Below, in pieces: positions 46,260-54,532 of a stretch of DNA of 64,000 bases (position 1 is the stretch's first letter; the number at the start of each line of letters is the position of its first letter). The DNA comes from Lactococcus carnosus (GTDB lineage: Bacteria; Bacillota; Bacilli; Lactobacillales; Streptococcaceae), in assembly GCF_006770265.1 (NCBI RefSeq), contig NZ_CP017194.1:1674001-1738000 (forward strand), read 5' to 3'. The notes beneath the pieces were generated by a model, which worked only from the letters and a program-made list of their open reading frames with translations, was not told the origin of the DNA and made no database searches. The position numbers and the translations under genes were made by a program.

Positions 46260-46889
46260 ATGAAAACATTTAATCTTAAGCAGTCTAATTTGACTGCTAC
46301 CCTATCTAAAAAATCGGTGGCTTTCTTAGCCACTACTCTCATTGCTGGTGGCCTTTTTGCTACAGCAACAACAGCAAGTGCTGACCAAGTAACTTACGTT
46401 GTTAAACCGGGAGATACGCTATCTCAAATCTCAGATAAATTTTATAATGATCAAACGCATATTCAAAGTATTGCCAAAGCAAACAATATTAGCAACATCG
46501 CGATGATCTATGTCGGCGAATCATTGACATTTAATACAGATGCAACATCTGACACTGAAACACCAGCTAAATCAGTAGTAGCCCAAGCAGCAGCGCCAGC
46601 CGTTGCTGCCCCAGCTCCTGCTGCAACACCTGCACCTACAGCAAATATCGCAACAGGTAACGGTTTCACTGCAAACTCTGCTAAAGAAGCGATTGCTATG
46701 ACTGAATCAGGTGGTTCATATAGTGCCCAAAATGGTCAATACTATGGTCGTTACCAATTGACGTCTTCTTACTTAGGTGGAGATTTCTCTCCTGCTAACC
46801 AAGAACGTGTGGCAGATAACTATGTTGCAGGACGTTATGGTTCATGGGAAGCTGCTTGGCAGTTCCATTTATCTCACGGTTGGTATTAA
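46260..46889 (+). CDS. Secreted LysM protein with transglycosylase-like C-terminal domain
   Basis: 209 residues. The signal peptide is cleaved near residue 41 (TASA-DQ), a LysM peptidoglycan-binding domain spans about 45-91 (VVKPGDTLSQISDKFY to GESLTF), an Ala/Pro-rich linker follows, and a C-terminal domain has AMTESGGSY with the putative catalytic Glu149 and YGRYQLTSSYL, as in resuscitation-factor-like/transglycosylase domains. It probably trims peptidoglycan at the cell surface. The ATG at 46260 is used rather than a TTG at 46239, because the latter lies over the -10 element. Ends at a strong bidirectional terminator. Confidence 0.85.
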   Translation: MKTFNLKQSNLTATLSKKSVAFLATTLIAGGLFATATTASADQVTYVVKPGDTLSQISDKFYNDQTHIQSIAKANNISNIAMIYVGESLTFNTDATSDTETPAKSVVAQAAAPAVAAPAPAATPAPTANIATGNGFTANSAKEAIAMTESGGSYSAQNGQYYGRYQLTSSYLGGDFSPANQERVADNYVAGRYGSWEAAWQFHLSHGWY

Positions 46890-46920
46890 ACTTACTCAGC
46901 TAGTCTAAACTAATTAGCAA

Positions 46921-46955
46921 AAAGCACCTAGAAAATAACTTTCTAGGTGCTTTTA
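46921..46955. terminator. Bidirectional terminator between the LysM gene and the small CcpA-type gene
   Basis: Perfect 15-bp stem AAAAGCACCTAGAAA and complement with a 5-nt loop; T tracts on both strands. Confidence 0.9.
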
Positions 46956-46967
46956 TCTGTCATTAAG

Positions 46968-47252
46968 CTATTCAGGTACATCATAGTTTTCAACCGTTGC
47001 TGAAGGATACTTAGTTGCTATTGCACTTGCATAGGGCTTAGCATACTTAGATAATAAAATCGTTTCTTTTGTATCACTGGTCCCAAGCGTCTGATATAAG
47101 GCGTTCAGCGTGACAAAAGTAACCGCATCTTCTCCAAAGGCTACATCAATCTTTTTTTTAGCTTGATGAAAATAGGCCTCTTGAGATTTAGCATTAAGCA
47201 AAATACGACCAAGATAGGCTTCATCATCGATTTTAGTGACATAGTACATCAT
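46968..47252 (-). CDS. Small protein of unknown function under a cre-type promoter
   Basis: 94 residues (93 from the second ATG at 47249), a soluble protein beginning MMYYVTKIDDEAYLG and rich in Lys/Ala/Tyr; no family recognised. The start at 47252 has AAGGAGA upstream. An in-frame codon at 47306 is excluded, because it falls at the transcription start of the promoter at 47308-47336. A near-consensus CcpA site sits in the promoter spacer, so repression on glucose is expected. Convergent with the LysM gene. Confidence 0.65.
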   Translation of the reverse strand: MMYYVTKIDDEAYLGRILLNAKSQEAYFHQAKKKIDVAFGEDAVTFVTLNALYQTLGTSDTKETILLSKYAKPYASAIATKYPSATVENYDVPE

Positions 47253-47307
47253 ATTTCTCCTTAACAATGCTAACTTTAGCAATACAAGGTCCTTATACCT
47301 CGACATC

Positions 47308-47336
47308 AGTATACGAAATCGCTTTCATTTTGTCAA
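47308..47336 (-). promoter_or_regulatory. Promoter of the small gene with a cre site in the spacer
   Basis: TTGACA (47331-47336), 17 bp, TATACT (47308-47313). The spacer contains ATGAAAGCGATTTCG (47314-47328), which agrees with the cre consensus WTGNAARCGNWWWCA at 14 of 15 positions. Confidence 0.8.
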
Positions 47337-47452
47337 ACATTTATAAGGGATGACCTATTACCTTAAGCTAATCCAGTTTAGTGTATACGATATGGTGACT
47401 TTTACTCATTTCACAAATAGATAAGGCTAGATGCTAATGCTTAACTGTAAGC

Positions 47453-47483
47453 AAAAAAGGTTGAGTTCTCACTCAGCCTTTTT
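47453..47483 (-). terminator. Terminator overlapping the metallophosphatase stop
   Basis: AAAAAGGTTGAG / CTCAGCCTTTTT stem (one wobble pair); T6 on the minus strand. Confidence 0.75.
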
Positions 47484-48993
47484 AATAGTTAATATTAAAG
47501 TCTAACGGTTCATCAACCGCTAATTGCCCTGTTTTCTCTAAATAGGCAATCATCAAGTCTTGAATCGTTAATCCCGTGTCTTGAATGACTTCTGCTTTTT
47601 TATAGGCATTATATTCCCCACCACCTACAGCACGATAGTTATTCAGTGCAACGGTTAAAACTTGATCATCTGAAAGTGCTTTGCCTTGATAGCTGACCTT
47701 AGTCACGCGACTACCGACGGGTTTAGAGACGTCTATCGTGTAGGTAAGCCCATAATAAAAATCATAGTTGTAATGCTCTGTTTTCGGTATCAACCACTTA
47801 GGATTAATGACAAGTTTCTGATTTTCTAAGGCAAAATACTCAGCTGTTTTCTCAATATTTTGTTTGACTTGTGCACCTGTCAACTTGACATGAAAAAGTG
47901 TATTATCAAATGGATAATTTCGCAAAATATCACGTACTTTTACATCATTTGGTAAAGACAGCGTATTATTATTCATGCTAACGATAGAGATATCAGCACC
48001 TGTTGTCTGTCTTTGAACATGCGCAGTTAAGGCAAGAATAGCATTACTTGTTTGTGACAACTCTAGATGGCTTTGCGCTGCAACGGTTTGATCAAGATGA
48101 ACGATTGGTCGGTCTAGATAGGTATTTACCTCAGCTTGCAGGTCATCAAGTTCAGCTTTTAACTCAGCAGATTGTGTAATCCCTGGCGTTTTTAGCTCAC
48201 TCGTGATTTTCGGTTTTAGGTCTTGATCAAAGGCAACAGTAATGTCAAAATACTTGCGGGCCATGTTGGGCGGTTGCAAGGTATAGGTGCCATGAACATA
48301 GCGTCCCTCAATCGTCGCATGCTGATGACCTGTTAGTAACAAATCAAAGTCAAGCGATTCTAAAAGTTCATACCCAACATTTTCGCCAGTCTCTGACAAG
48401 CGTTCACCAGTCTCCAAATCAGACTCAAAGCCGCCATGATAAATCCCAATCACAAAATCGACTTGTGATTTCAAACGCTCAAGTTCCTGCTTCATGGCTG
48501 GAAAAACAGGCATGATCTGAATATCGGAGATATTTTCAGGTTTTTCCCAGATATTGACATAGTCTGTCACAGCACCTATGAGGCCAATTTTCAAGCCATT
48601 TGCAAGTGTCTTTATTTGAGCTGGAAACAGCTGTTTACCTGCCTGGTCTAATACGTTTACCGCTGTGACTTTAGCATTCAGCTGTGCTAAATTCTCTTTT
48701 AAAAATGAAAAACCATAGTTAAAATCATGATTCCCTAGGGTAATAACATCATAGCCACCCGCATTCATCACTTTAGCAATCCCATTATCTGAGCGCTTCT
48801 GATTTTGATAATAGTTAATAAATGGTGAGCCTTGAAAAATATCACCACCATCAATCACAAGCGTATTGTCGTCTTTATCAAATGCGTCGATTGCTTGCAT
48901 GAGGCCCATGGCTTGTAAATCATCAGACAAATAATCAGTCGGATAGAGGTAGCCATGGACGTCACTTGTATAATAAATCTTCATCTTTTTCAT
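47482..48993 (-). CDS. Metallophosphatase / 5'-nucleotidase family protein in the phn operon
   Basis: 503 residues without signal peptide. N-terminal calcineurin-like metallophosphatase domain: SDVHGY near residue 10, DGGDIFQGSP (45-54), GNHDFNYG near 92, and GHQHA near 215 supply the metal ligands. The C-terminal 5'-nucleotidase domain from about residue 290 has the NNRYAVGGGEYNAY-like segment (here NNYRAVGGGEYNAY). It lies 7 bp after the last phnE gene. Homologues with phosphonate-type transporters are thought to handle phosphorylated nucleosides or cyclic phosphodiesters; the cytoplasmic location suggests hydrolysis of an imported substrate. Confidence 0.85.
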   Translation of the reverse strand: MKKMKIYYTSDVHGYLYPTDYLSDDLQAMGLMQAIDAFDKDDNTLVIDGGDIFQGSPFINYYQNQKRSDNGIAKVMNAGGYDVITLGNHDFNYGFSFLKENLAQLNAKVTAVNVLDQAGKQLFPAQIKTLANGLKIGLIGAVTDYVNIWEKPENISDIQIMPVFPAMKQELERLKSQVDFVIGIYHGGFESDLETGERLSETGENVGYELLESLDFDLLLTGHQHATIEGRYVHGTYTLQPPNMARKYFDITVAFDQDLKPKITSELKTPGITQSAELKAELDDLQAEVNTYLDRPIVHLDQTVAAQSHLELSQTSNAILALTAHVQRQTTGADISIVSMNNNTLSLPNDVKVRDILRNYPFDNTLFHVKLTGAQVKQNIEKTAEYFALENQKLVINPKWLIPKTEHYNYDFYYGLTYTIDVSKPVGSRVTKVSYQGKALSDDQVLTVALNNYRAVGGGEYNAYKKAEVIQDTGLTIQDLMIAYLEKTGQLAVDEPLDFNINY

Positions 48994-49000
48994 CAGACAA

Positions 49001-49810
49001 CTAGCCTTTCAATAGATAAGAGCGGATATGGTCAGAAATTTGTTCAATCACAAGAATCAAGACAAAGAGTCCGATTAAGATTGAGCCAACTTGTGGCCAT
49101 TTGTAGGCACTCATGGCAAAAATCATCGGTGCACCGATGCCACCAGCCCCAACAAGGCCTAAAATACTGGCATCACGTAAATTCATATCCAAACGGTAAA
49201 GTAAGATAGATAGGAAGTCGGGCATCAGTTGAGGGATAATCCCAAACCGTATTTTTTGGAAGGTCGTCGCACCAGATGCCTCCATAGACTCGATGATTCC
49301 CGTATCTAAATCTTCGATTGTTTCGATAAATAGTTTAGAAATCATACCGATTGACATGAGTCCCAAGGTAAGCGCACCAGCAGATGGACCAGGGCCTGTC
49401 ACCCGAATAAACATCAACCCATATACAAAAGGTGGCACCGTCCGTATCGTCATGATAAATAAACGAATGATATAGGCTATCCAAGATGGCATGATATTTG
49501 TTGCAGATAAAAAGGATAAAGGTACTGCAATAACTGCACCAACAAGTGTCCCTAAAATCGCAATCGCGATCGTTTGCAATAAGAGATACCCGACACCTGA
49601 CGTATCTAGTGCAAATAAAAATTTTAAATCCGGATGGAAAATCCCTTTAAAGATATTACCTGCAATTGCTGTGCCTTTTTCAGACATACCAGACATATTC
49701 ATCACGGTCATCGACCAAATGAAGACACCACATGTCACGGCAAATATCACTAAATAATAGGGCCAGCGACGAGGACTTTGTTCATATTTTGCTTTTATTA
49801 AATCTGTCAT
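49001..49810 (-). CDS. phnE: Phosphonate-type ABC transporter permease (second PhnE)
   Basis: A 269-residue permease of the PhnE family with six helices and the EAA loop ESMEASGATTFQKIRFGIIPQLMPDF near residue 165. AAGGAGG precedes the ATG at 49810. It is paired with the other PhnE (49821-50636), giving a heterodimeric channel as in lactococcal and streptococcal phn operons. Confidence 0.9.
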   Translation of the reverse strand: MTDLIKAKYEQSPRRWPYYLVIFAVTCGVFIWSMTVMNMSGMSEKGTAIAGNIFKGIFHPDLKFLFALDTSGVGYLLLQTIAIAILGTLVGAVIAVPLSFLSATNIMPSWIAYIIRLFIMTIRTVPPFVYGLMFIRVTGPGPSAGALTLGLMSIGMISKLFIETIEDLDTGIIESMEASGATTFQKIRFGIIPQLMPDFLSILLYRLDMNLRDASILGLVGAGGIGAPMIFAMSAYKWPQVGSILIGLFVLILVIEQISDHIRSYLLKG

Positions 49811-49820
49811 CACATCCTCC

Positions 49821-50636
49821 TTAGGTTAACTTGCGACGGATCACTTGACTGATCAGCTCAATCGCAATAACGGTGATAAGTAGGGTCAGTAAAATCATCC
49901 CAACACTTGGATAATCACGGTTATTGACTCGGTCATTGAGAATCAATCCGATACCACCTGCACCAACATAGCCAAGGATAGCAGCGTATCTGACATTCCC
50001 TTCGAAGTTAAACAGGGTAGTTGACAAATAAATTGGCATGATTTGTGGTGCTATGGCAACTGTGAAGGCTTTGAGTTTTGTTGCACCCATTGACTCCATC
50101 GCTTCAAATGCACCCATATCAACGGTTTCAATCACTTCAAACATCTGTTTCCCCATGTAAGAAAATGAGAAAATGAAGATGGCAAGTGTCCCTGCAAAGG
50201 TACCTAGTCCAAAAATATAAGTCGCGATAAGCGCCGTTACAAGGGTTGGTAGCGTCCGAAGAAAGGTAAATAGGATGCGAACCACTTTATTAATGACTTG
50301 ATTGTAGACGATATTACTAGATGCTAGAATAGCAAAGGGAACAGCAAAGACACTCCCTAAAATAGAGCCGATAAAACTCATCTTAATCGTATCTAATAAG
50401 GGTTTGACGACTTTTGGTAGGTAGCCTGTGTCAGGTGGGACCATCTTTTTGAGCATATCAAAGAAATTCGCCCCTCTTTCGATGAGCACAGAAAACTGAA
50501 AATTGGTAAATTTCAGAGAAAAAATCAAAAGTCCTAGGAAAATCAGCCAGACAATCGGTGTACGCGTCGCCTTTTCATAGACCACTTCACCTGTATCCAA
50601 GACTAATTTTTTAGGCTTGAAAATTTTATCATACAT
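49821..50636 (-). CDS. phnE: Phosphonate-type ABC transporter permease (first PhnE)
   Basis: 271 residues starting MYDKIFKPKK. The ATG at 50636 lies one base after the phnC stop, with its AGAGG site inside the phnC end; an upstream in-frame ATG at 50663 lacks such a site. Six helices and the EAA loop ESMGATKLKAFTVAIAPQIMPIY. Forms the membrane channel with the second PhnE. Confidence 0.9.
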   Translation of the reverse strand: MYDKIFKPKKLVLDTGEVVYEKATRTPIVWLIFLGLLIFSLKFTNFQFSVLIERGANFFDMLKKMVPPDTGYLPKVVKPLLDTIKMSFIGSILGSVFAVPFAILASSNIVYNQVINKVVRILFTFLRTLPTLVTALIATYIFGLGTFAGTLAIFIFSFSYMGKQMFEVIETVDMGAFEAMESMGATKLKAFTVAIAPQIMPIYLSTTLFNFEGNVRYAAILGYVGAGGIGLILNDRVNNRDYPSVGMILLTLLITVIAIELISQVIRRKLT

Positions 50637-50637
50637 A

Positions 50638-51378
50638 TTAAGCCTCTTTTCTGTAAACATCATCTAAGACTTGCTGCGTCACACTACTAGATGGTCCATC
50701 AAAAACAATTCTACCCTTTTTAACAGCGATAATACGATCTGTGTATTCCAATGCTAACTCCACATGGTGAATATTGATCAAGACGGTTTTATTTAACTCC
50801 TTATTGATGCGTTTAAAATCATCCATCACTTCACGTGCCGTTACTGGATCGAGTGCGGCAACTGGTTCATCTGCCAAGAGGATATCTGCATCTTGTGCTA
50901 AGGCACGTGCTAATGACACACGTTGCTGTTGCCCACCTGAGAGCTGATCAGCTCTAATGTAGGCCTTATCAAGAATGCCAACACGGTTTAAGGCATCAAG
51001 TGCTTTCAGTTTGTCCGCTTTAGAAAATAAGCCAAAACAAACGCTTAAAAAGGACATATTGGGCACACGAGAACTGAGTACATTGCGAATAACTGACACA
51101 CGGGGTACCAGATTGTAAGACTGGAAAATCATCCCAACATTTTTTCGAAATTCACGAAGTGCTTTCCCTTTTAATTGGGCAACATTTGTCTCATTGACCA
51201 TGAGTGTGCCTTCAGTCACATTATTTAGACCATTAATCGTCCGAATGAGTGTCGATTTACCGGCACCAGACGTCCCAATAATCCCGATGAATTCACCTTG
51301 TTGGATCTCAAGATTCACATCTTCAAGTCCACGGGTACCATTTGGATACACTTTTGAAACATTTTCAAACTTAATCAT
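50638..51378 (-). CDS. phnC: Phosphonate-type ABC transporter ATP-binding protein
   Basis: 246 residues: Walker A GTSGAGKST, Q-loop FQSYNLVPRVS, signature QLSGGQQQRVS, Walker B ILLADEPVAALDP and H-loop IHHVELALEYTDR. The VPNMSFLSVCFGLFSKADK insertion in the helical domain is typical of PhnC. Separated from phnD by a 213-bp gap with a terminator, an arrangement that gives more receptor than transporter. Confidence 0.92.
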   Translation of the reverse strand: MIKFENVSKVYPNGTRGLEDVNLEIQQGEFIGIIGTSGAGKSTLIRTINGLNNVTEGTLMVNETNVAQLKGKALREFRKNVGMIFQSYNLVPRVSVIRNVLSSRVPNMSFLSVCFGLFSKADKLKALDALNRVGILDKAYIRADQLSGGQQQRVSLARALAQDADILLADEPVAALDPVTAREVMDDFKRINKELNKTVLINIHHVELALEYTDRIIAVKKGRIVFDGPSSSVTQQVLDDVYRKEA

Positions 51379-51520
51379 TTAGTGATTACTCCTTATATTA
51401 CAGTGTTTCGGCGGTGTCGTTGTCTTCTAGCTTTGTTTTATGATGCTTGATTGCTATCACATATCGACATATTTTTCATCATAAGGCTATCAACAACCTG
51501 CCAAAACGCAAGTAAACACG

Positions 51521-51559
51521 AAAAACAAACAGCCTACATCTGCCTGACTGCTTGTTTTT
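51521..51559 (-). terminator. Intra-operon terminator between phnD and phnC
   Basis: AAAAACAAACAG / CTGCTTGTTTTT stem with one mismatch and a 15-nt loop; T5 on the minus strand. Readthrough would supply the downstream genes. Confidence 0.7.
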
Positions 51560-51591
51560 CTTGTGTTTAGATATGAACGCTCGCGTTTAGC

Positions 51592-52644
51592 TTATTTAGC
51601 GTTTTTTTGCAACAATTTTTCTGCTGCAAATTCTGATTTGTAATCAGATTCTTTTGCATCTTTATATCCTTCATGTGAGTAAACAGCAAGAATTTTCTTA
51701 CCATCTTCAGTCTTAGCCATCTCTTTAACCGCTGCTTTCAACGCTTTTTGGAAGTCTGATGTCATTACTTTTGATTGTTTTGAAACTAGGATACCATCGT
51801 TATAAATCGCTGGTGTCACACCGATAACATTTGTTTCAGCCCAAATTGACTCTTTTTGACCATAAGTTGTTGTCCAAGCATTGGCGTAATCACGACGCGC
51901 ATCAGCATACATTGGTAACACATCGATTTGACCTGAAGCAAGACGTGCAAGACCAGAACCATAAGAATCGATTGTCACACTATGTGTCAAATCAGTCACT
52001 GTATGTTTGACATTTTCATTCAACCAAAGTGATGGGTAAACATAGCCAGCAGCTGAAGTTGTTGAAGAAAGTCCCCAGTTAGCATCTTTAAGATCATTCC
52101 AAGTTAATTTTTCACCAGCATTGACTTTTTTAGCTAAGGCTTGTCCTTTTTCTGATGGACCTGTCACCAAGATAGACCGATAGCTTGTCGCTTGTTTGTC
52201 AGTCTTTTCAGTTGCTTTGCCATCATTCCAATCTTTTGCCTGACTTGAGTCTTTGCTAAGACCGGCACGTGTTGCTGTTAAGATCACATTTACGTCATCT
52301 TTATATAAAGCAAAAGTAGAGCCAGGGACACCATAACCAACATCAGCAGCGCCAGAAGCTAGTGCTTCTCCAACTGCTTCATAGTTCGTGCCGACTGTCA
52401 CATCAACTTTTTTTACAGTATAGCCTTGTTTTTTAAGCTCATCTTTCAACAATGATGCCATCGGTTTTGTTGCAATGGCAATATCATCAGGGTTTCTAGA
52501 TGGCACAAACGAAATTTTCAAATCATCGATTGTCTTGCTCTCTGATTTTGTATCAGAAGTTTTGCTACCACAAGCTGCCAGTGCTGCGACCGCAAACAAA
52601 GCAACGCCTGCTGTAACGAGACCACGTGTAAGTCCTTTTTTCAT
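51592..52644 (-). CDS. phnD: Phosphonate-type ABC transporter substrate-binding lipoprotein
   Basis: A 350-residue lipoprotein (lipobox LAAC, Cys25) with the PhnD-like binding fold: KISFVPSRNPDDI opening, the GTNYEAVGEALASGAADVGYG ligand-site loop and the STTSAAGYVYPSLWL hinge segment. The ligand may be phosphonate, phosphite or another phosphoryl compound; the adjacent metallophosphatase argues for an organic phosphate ester. The promoter region contains a TATATGAG/CTCATATA inverted repeat (52682-52707). Confidence 0.88.
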   Translation of the reverse strand: MKKGLTRGLVTAGVALFAVAALAACGSKTSDTKSESKTIDDLKISFVPSRNPDDIAIATKPMASLLKDELKKQGYTVKKVDVTVGTNYEAVGEALASGAADVGYGVPGSTFALYKDDVNVILTATRAGLSKDSSQAKDWNDGKATEKTDKQATSYRSILVTGPSEKGQALAKKVNAGEKLTWNDLKDANWGLSSTTSAAGYVYPSLWLNENVKHTVTDLTHSVTIDSYGSGLARLASGQIDVLPMYADARRDYANAWTTTYGQKESIWAETNVIGVTPAIYNDGILVSKQSKVMTSDFQKALKAAVKEMAKTEDGKKILAVYSHEGYKDAKESDYKSEFAAEKLLQKNAK

Positions 52645-52681
52645 GAAAATGGATACTCCTCAATGTTTTTTTGTATGATTT

Positions 52682-52707
52682 TATATGAGAAACAATTGCC
52701 TCATATA
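52682..52707. promoter_or_regulatory. Inverted repeat upstream of phnD
   Basis: TATATGAG (52682-52689) and CTCATATA (52700-52707), 10 bp apart, about 40 bp upstream of the start; candidate operator or leader hairpin. A TGA-TATATT extended -10 lies further upstream. Confidence 0.4.
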
Positions 52708-52835
52708 TGACTACTTGTCTAATATATCATACTTTTGAGGTTTTGGTATCTTTTTTTTTCAAAATTTTTTTGATAATTTTCAGATAGCTTAATCTATTTA
52801 AATTATCTCCCACGTTATATTTTAAGCTATAAAAA

Positions 52836-52859
52836 AACACCCGTTTTCAAGCAAGTGTT
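52836..52859 (-). terminator. Terminator after murF
   Basis: 8-bp stem AACACTTG / CGGGTGTT (two G-U pairs) followed by T7 on the minus strand. Confidence 0.65.
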
Positions 52860-52893
52860 CTCTCTATATGTACCTCATATGACTAGCAAGTTT

Positions 52894-54252
52894 CTAGCAA
52901 AGACCATCTATAAGTGTTGACAGTTTCATAGAGTTGCTACCCTTTAACAGGAGTTGATCTTGAGGTGCTAGGGTGTTTAACAAGTCTTTGAGAAGCGCAT
53001 CTAAGGCATCTTTTTCATTATCTTTTCGGAAATATTTGATAGCGTCAGGTTCAAATACAGTCCTGGCAGCTACCGCAAGCGGTTCGATTTCCTCACCATA
53101 CAGATAAAGTAAATCCAATTTTTGAGGATCCAGTGCTGCGATCATCTGACGATGGAGTTGTGATGATTGCTCACCTAACTCTTTCATATCAGCCAAAACA
53201 GCGATTTTTTTACCATCAGGATTACGATCTATTGTTTGAAATGTTTCTAGTATTAAGCGCATGGCAGTCGGATTAGCATTATAGACATCTGATAAGATAT
53301 CTGCGCCATTTGAGGCTTTTACCCACTCAACCCGATTTTTAGTGAGAACCAAGTCTGCTAATGCCCGCTTGATGTTCTCTGAGCTTACACCCTCTAACAT
53401 CCCGATGTAAGCTGCAACCATGGCGTTGGTCGCATTAAACTTACCAGGTATTGGAATCATTAATTGTTCATCTAGAAAATTCACCGTAAACCGTAAGGCA
53501 TCTTTATACTCGTACAAGTCAACAATATGAATATCTGAATCCGCGCCAAAACGTGTGATTTTCTGATTTTCAGGCAAGTAAGCATTAATGATTTTGTCTG
53601 CTGGGGCAATCAACTCACCACCAGAGACTAATCCGTCAACAATCTGCAGCTTACCTTCTGCGATTTTATCTCGTGTGCCGAAAAATTCGAGATGACTTTC
53701 CCCAATTAAGGTAATAACAGCAAGTTTAGGTTTTGCTAAGGTGGATAAGAGATGGATATCTCCCATATGGTCCTGTCCCATTTCTAGGACAAGCTTCTGC
53801 GTATCTTCTGGCATATGAAGGACAGTATAAGGCAAACCGATTTGGTTATTATAATTTCCTTGGGTTTTATACGTTTTATAGGTTGTCTCAAGGATTTGTG
53901 CTGCCATGTCTTTAGTTGTTGTTTTACCATTACTCCCAGTAATCGCAATCACATCAACTTTTGTTTTCTCTAAATAATAGGCTGCCAATACTTGAAATGC
54001 TTGTTCAGTATCAGTAACTAGTATGTGAGGAAAGGCAATTTTTTTCTCAGAGAGTGTCACGACAGCTCCCTTATCAAAGGCTGTTGGGATAAACTCATGG
54101 CCATCGCGTGCACCTTTTAATGGCAAGAAAATGTCTCCGTCTTGGATTAACCGACTATCAAATTCAATATTTTTTAGTACAAGGTTAGGATAAGCAGAAA
54201 CGTCATTTTTTGCGCTAACGACACGTGCAAGTTCATGTAAGGTTAAATTCAT
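52894..54252 (-). CDS. murF: UDP-N-acetylmuramoyl-tripeptide--D-alanyl-D-alanine ligase
   Basis: A 452-residue cytoplasmic Mur ligase adding D-Ala-D-Ala to the UDP-MurNAc-tripeptide. The ATP-binding loop is ITGSNGKTTTKD near residue 107; the central motif includes LEMGQDHMGDI and ITLIGESHLEFFGT, and the C-terminal domain has the YNANPTAMR and LADMKELGE motifs. It uses the product of ddl, encoded separately at 61367-62416; in many relatives the two genes are adjacent. Confidence 0.95.
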   Translation of the reverse strand: MNLTLHELARVVSAKNDVSAYPNLVLKNIEFDSRLIQDGDIFLPLKGARDGHEFIPTAFDKGAVVTLSEKKIAFPHILVTDTEQAFQVLAAYYLEKTKVDVIAITGSNGKTTTKDMAAQILETTYKTYKTQGNYNNQIGLPYTVLHMPEDTQKLVLEMGQDHMGDIHLLSTLAKPKLAVITLIGESHLEFFGTRDKIAEGKLQIVDGLVSGGELIAPADKIINAYLPENQKITRFGADSDIHIVDLYEYKDALRFTVNFLDEQLMIPIPGKFNATNAMVAAYIGMLEGVSSENIKRALADLVLTKNRVEWVKASNGADILSDVYNANPTAMRLILETFQTIDRNPDGKKIAVLADMKELGEQSSQLHRQMIAALDPQKLDLLYLYGEEIEPLAVAARTVFEPDAIKYFRKDNEKDALDALLKDLLNTLAPQDQLLLKGSNSMKLSTLIDGLC

Positions 54253-54424
54253 TGGGTTACCTGATTCTTTTTCATATCTTATATTTTAGCAAAAAAACAA
54301 CTATTTTTCTTGCATTACTTGTTATTTGTAACTCGTATTAGCGAAGTTGTGCTAACACTCAAGCAGCATGACAACTCATGATCCCTTCACCCATCCTTTG
54401 CATCTATCTCATTTTTACCTTTTT

Positions 54425-54441
54425 TTTACACAAAACTTACA
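54425..54441 (+). promoter_or_regulatory. Direct repeat upstream of the PAP2 phosphatase gene
   Basis: TTTACA (54425-54430) and CTTACA (54436-54441) with 11-bp periodicity resemble a half Pho box; read on the other strand they resemble a WalR-type TGTAAG-N5-TGTAAA site. Only two half-sites are present. Confidence 0.35.
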
Positions 54442-54532
54442 TAAGGAGGTAACCAACAGTGTTAAACTAATAAGTGAGGCGGCCAACTCATACCACACAA
54501 CATCACGCTAATCATAAAAAGGAGACTGCCAA

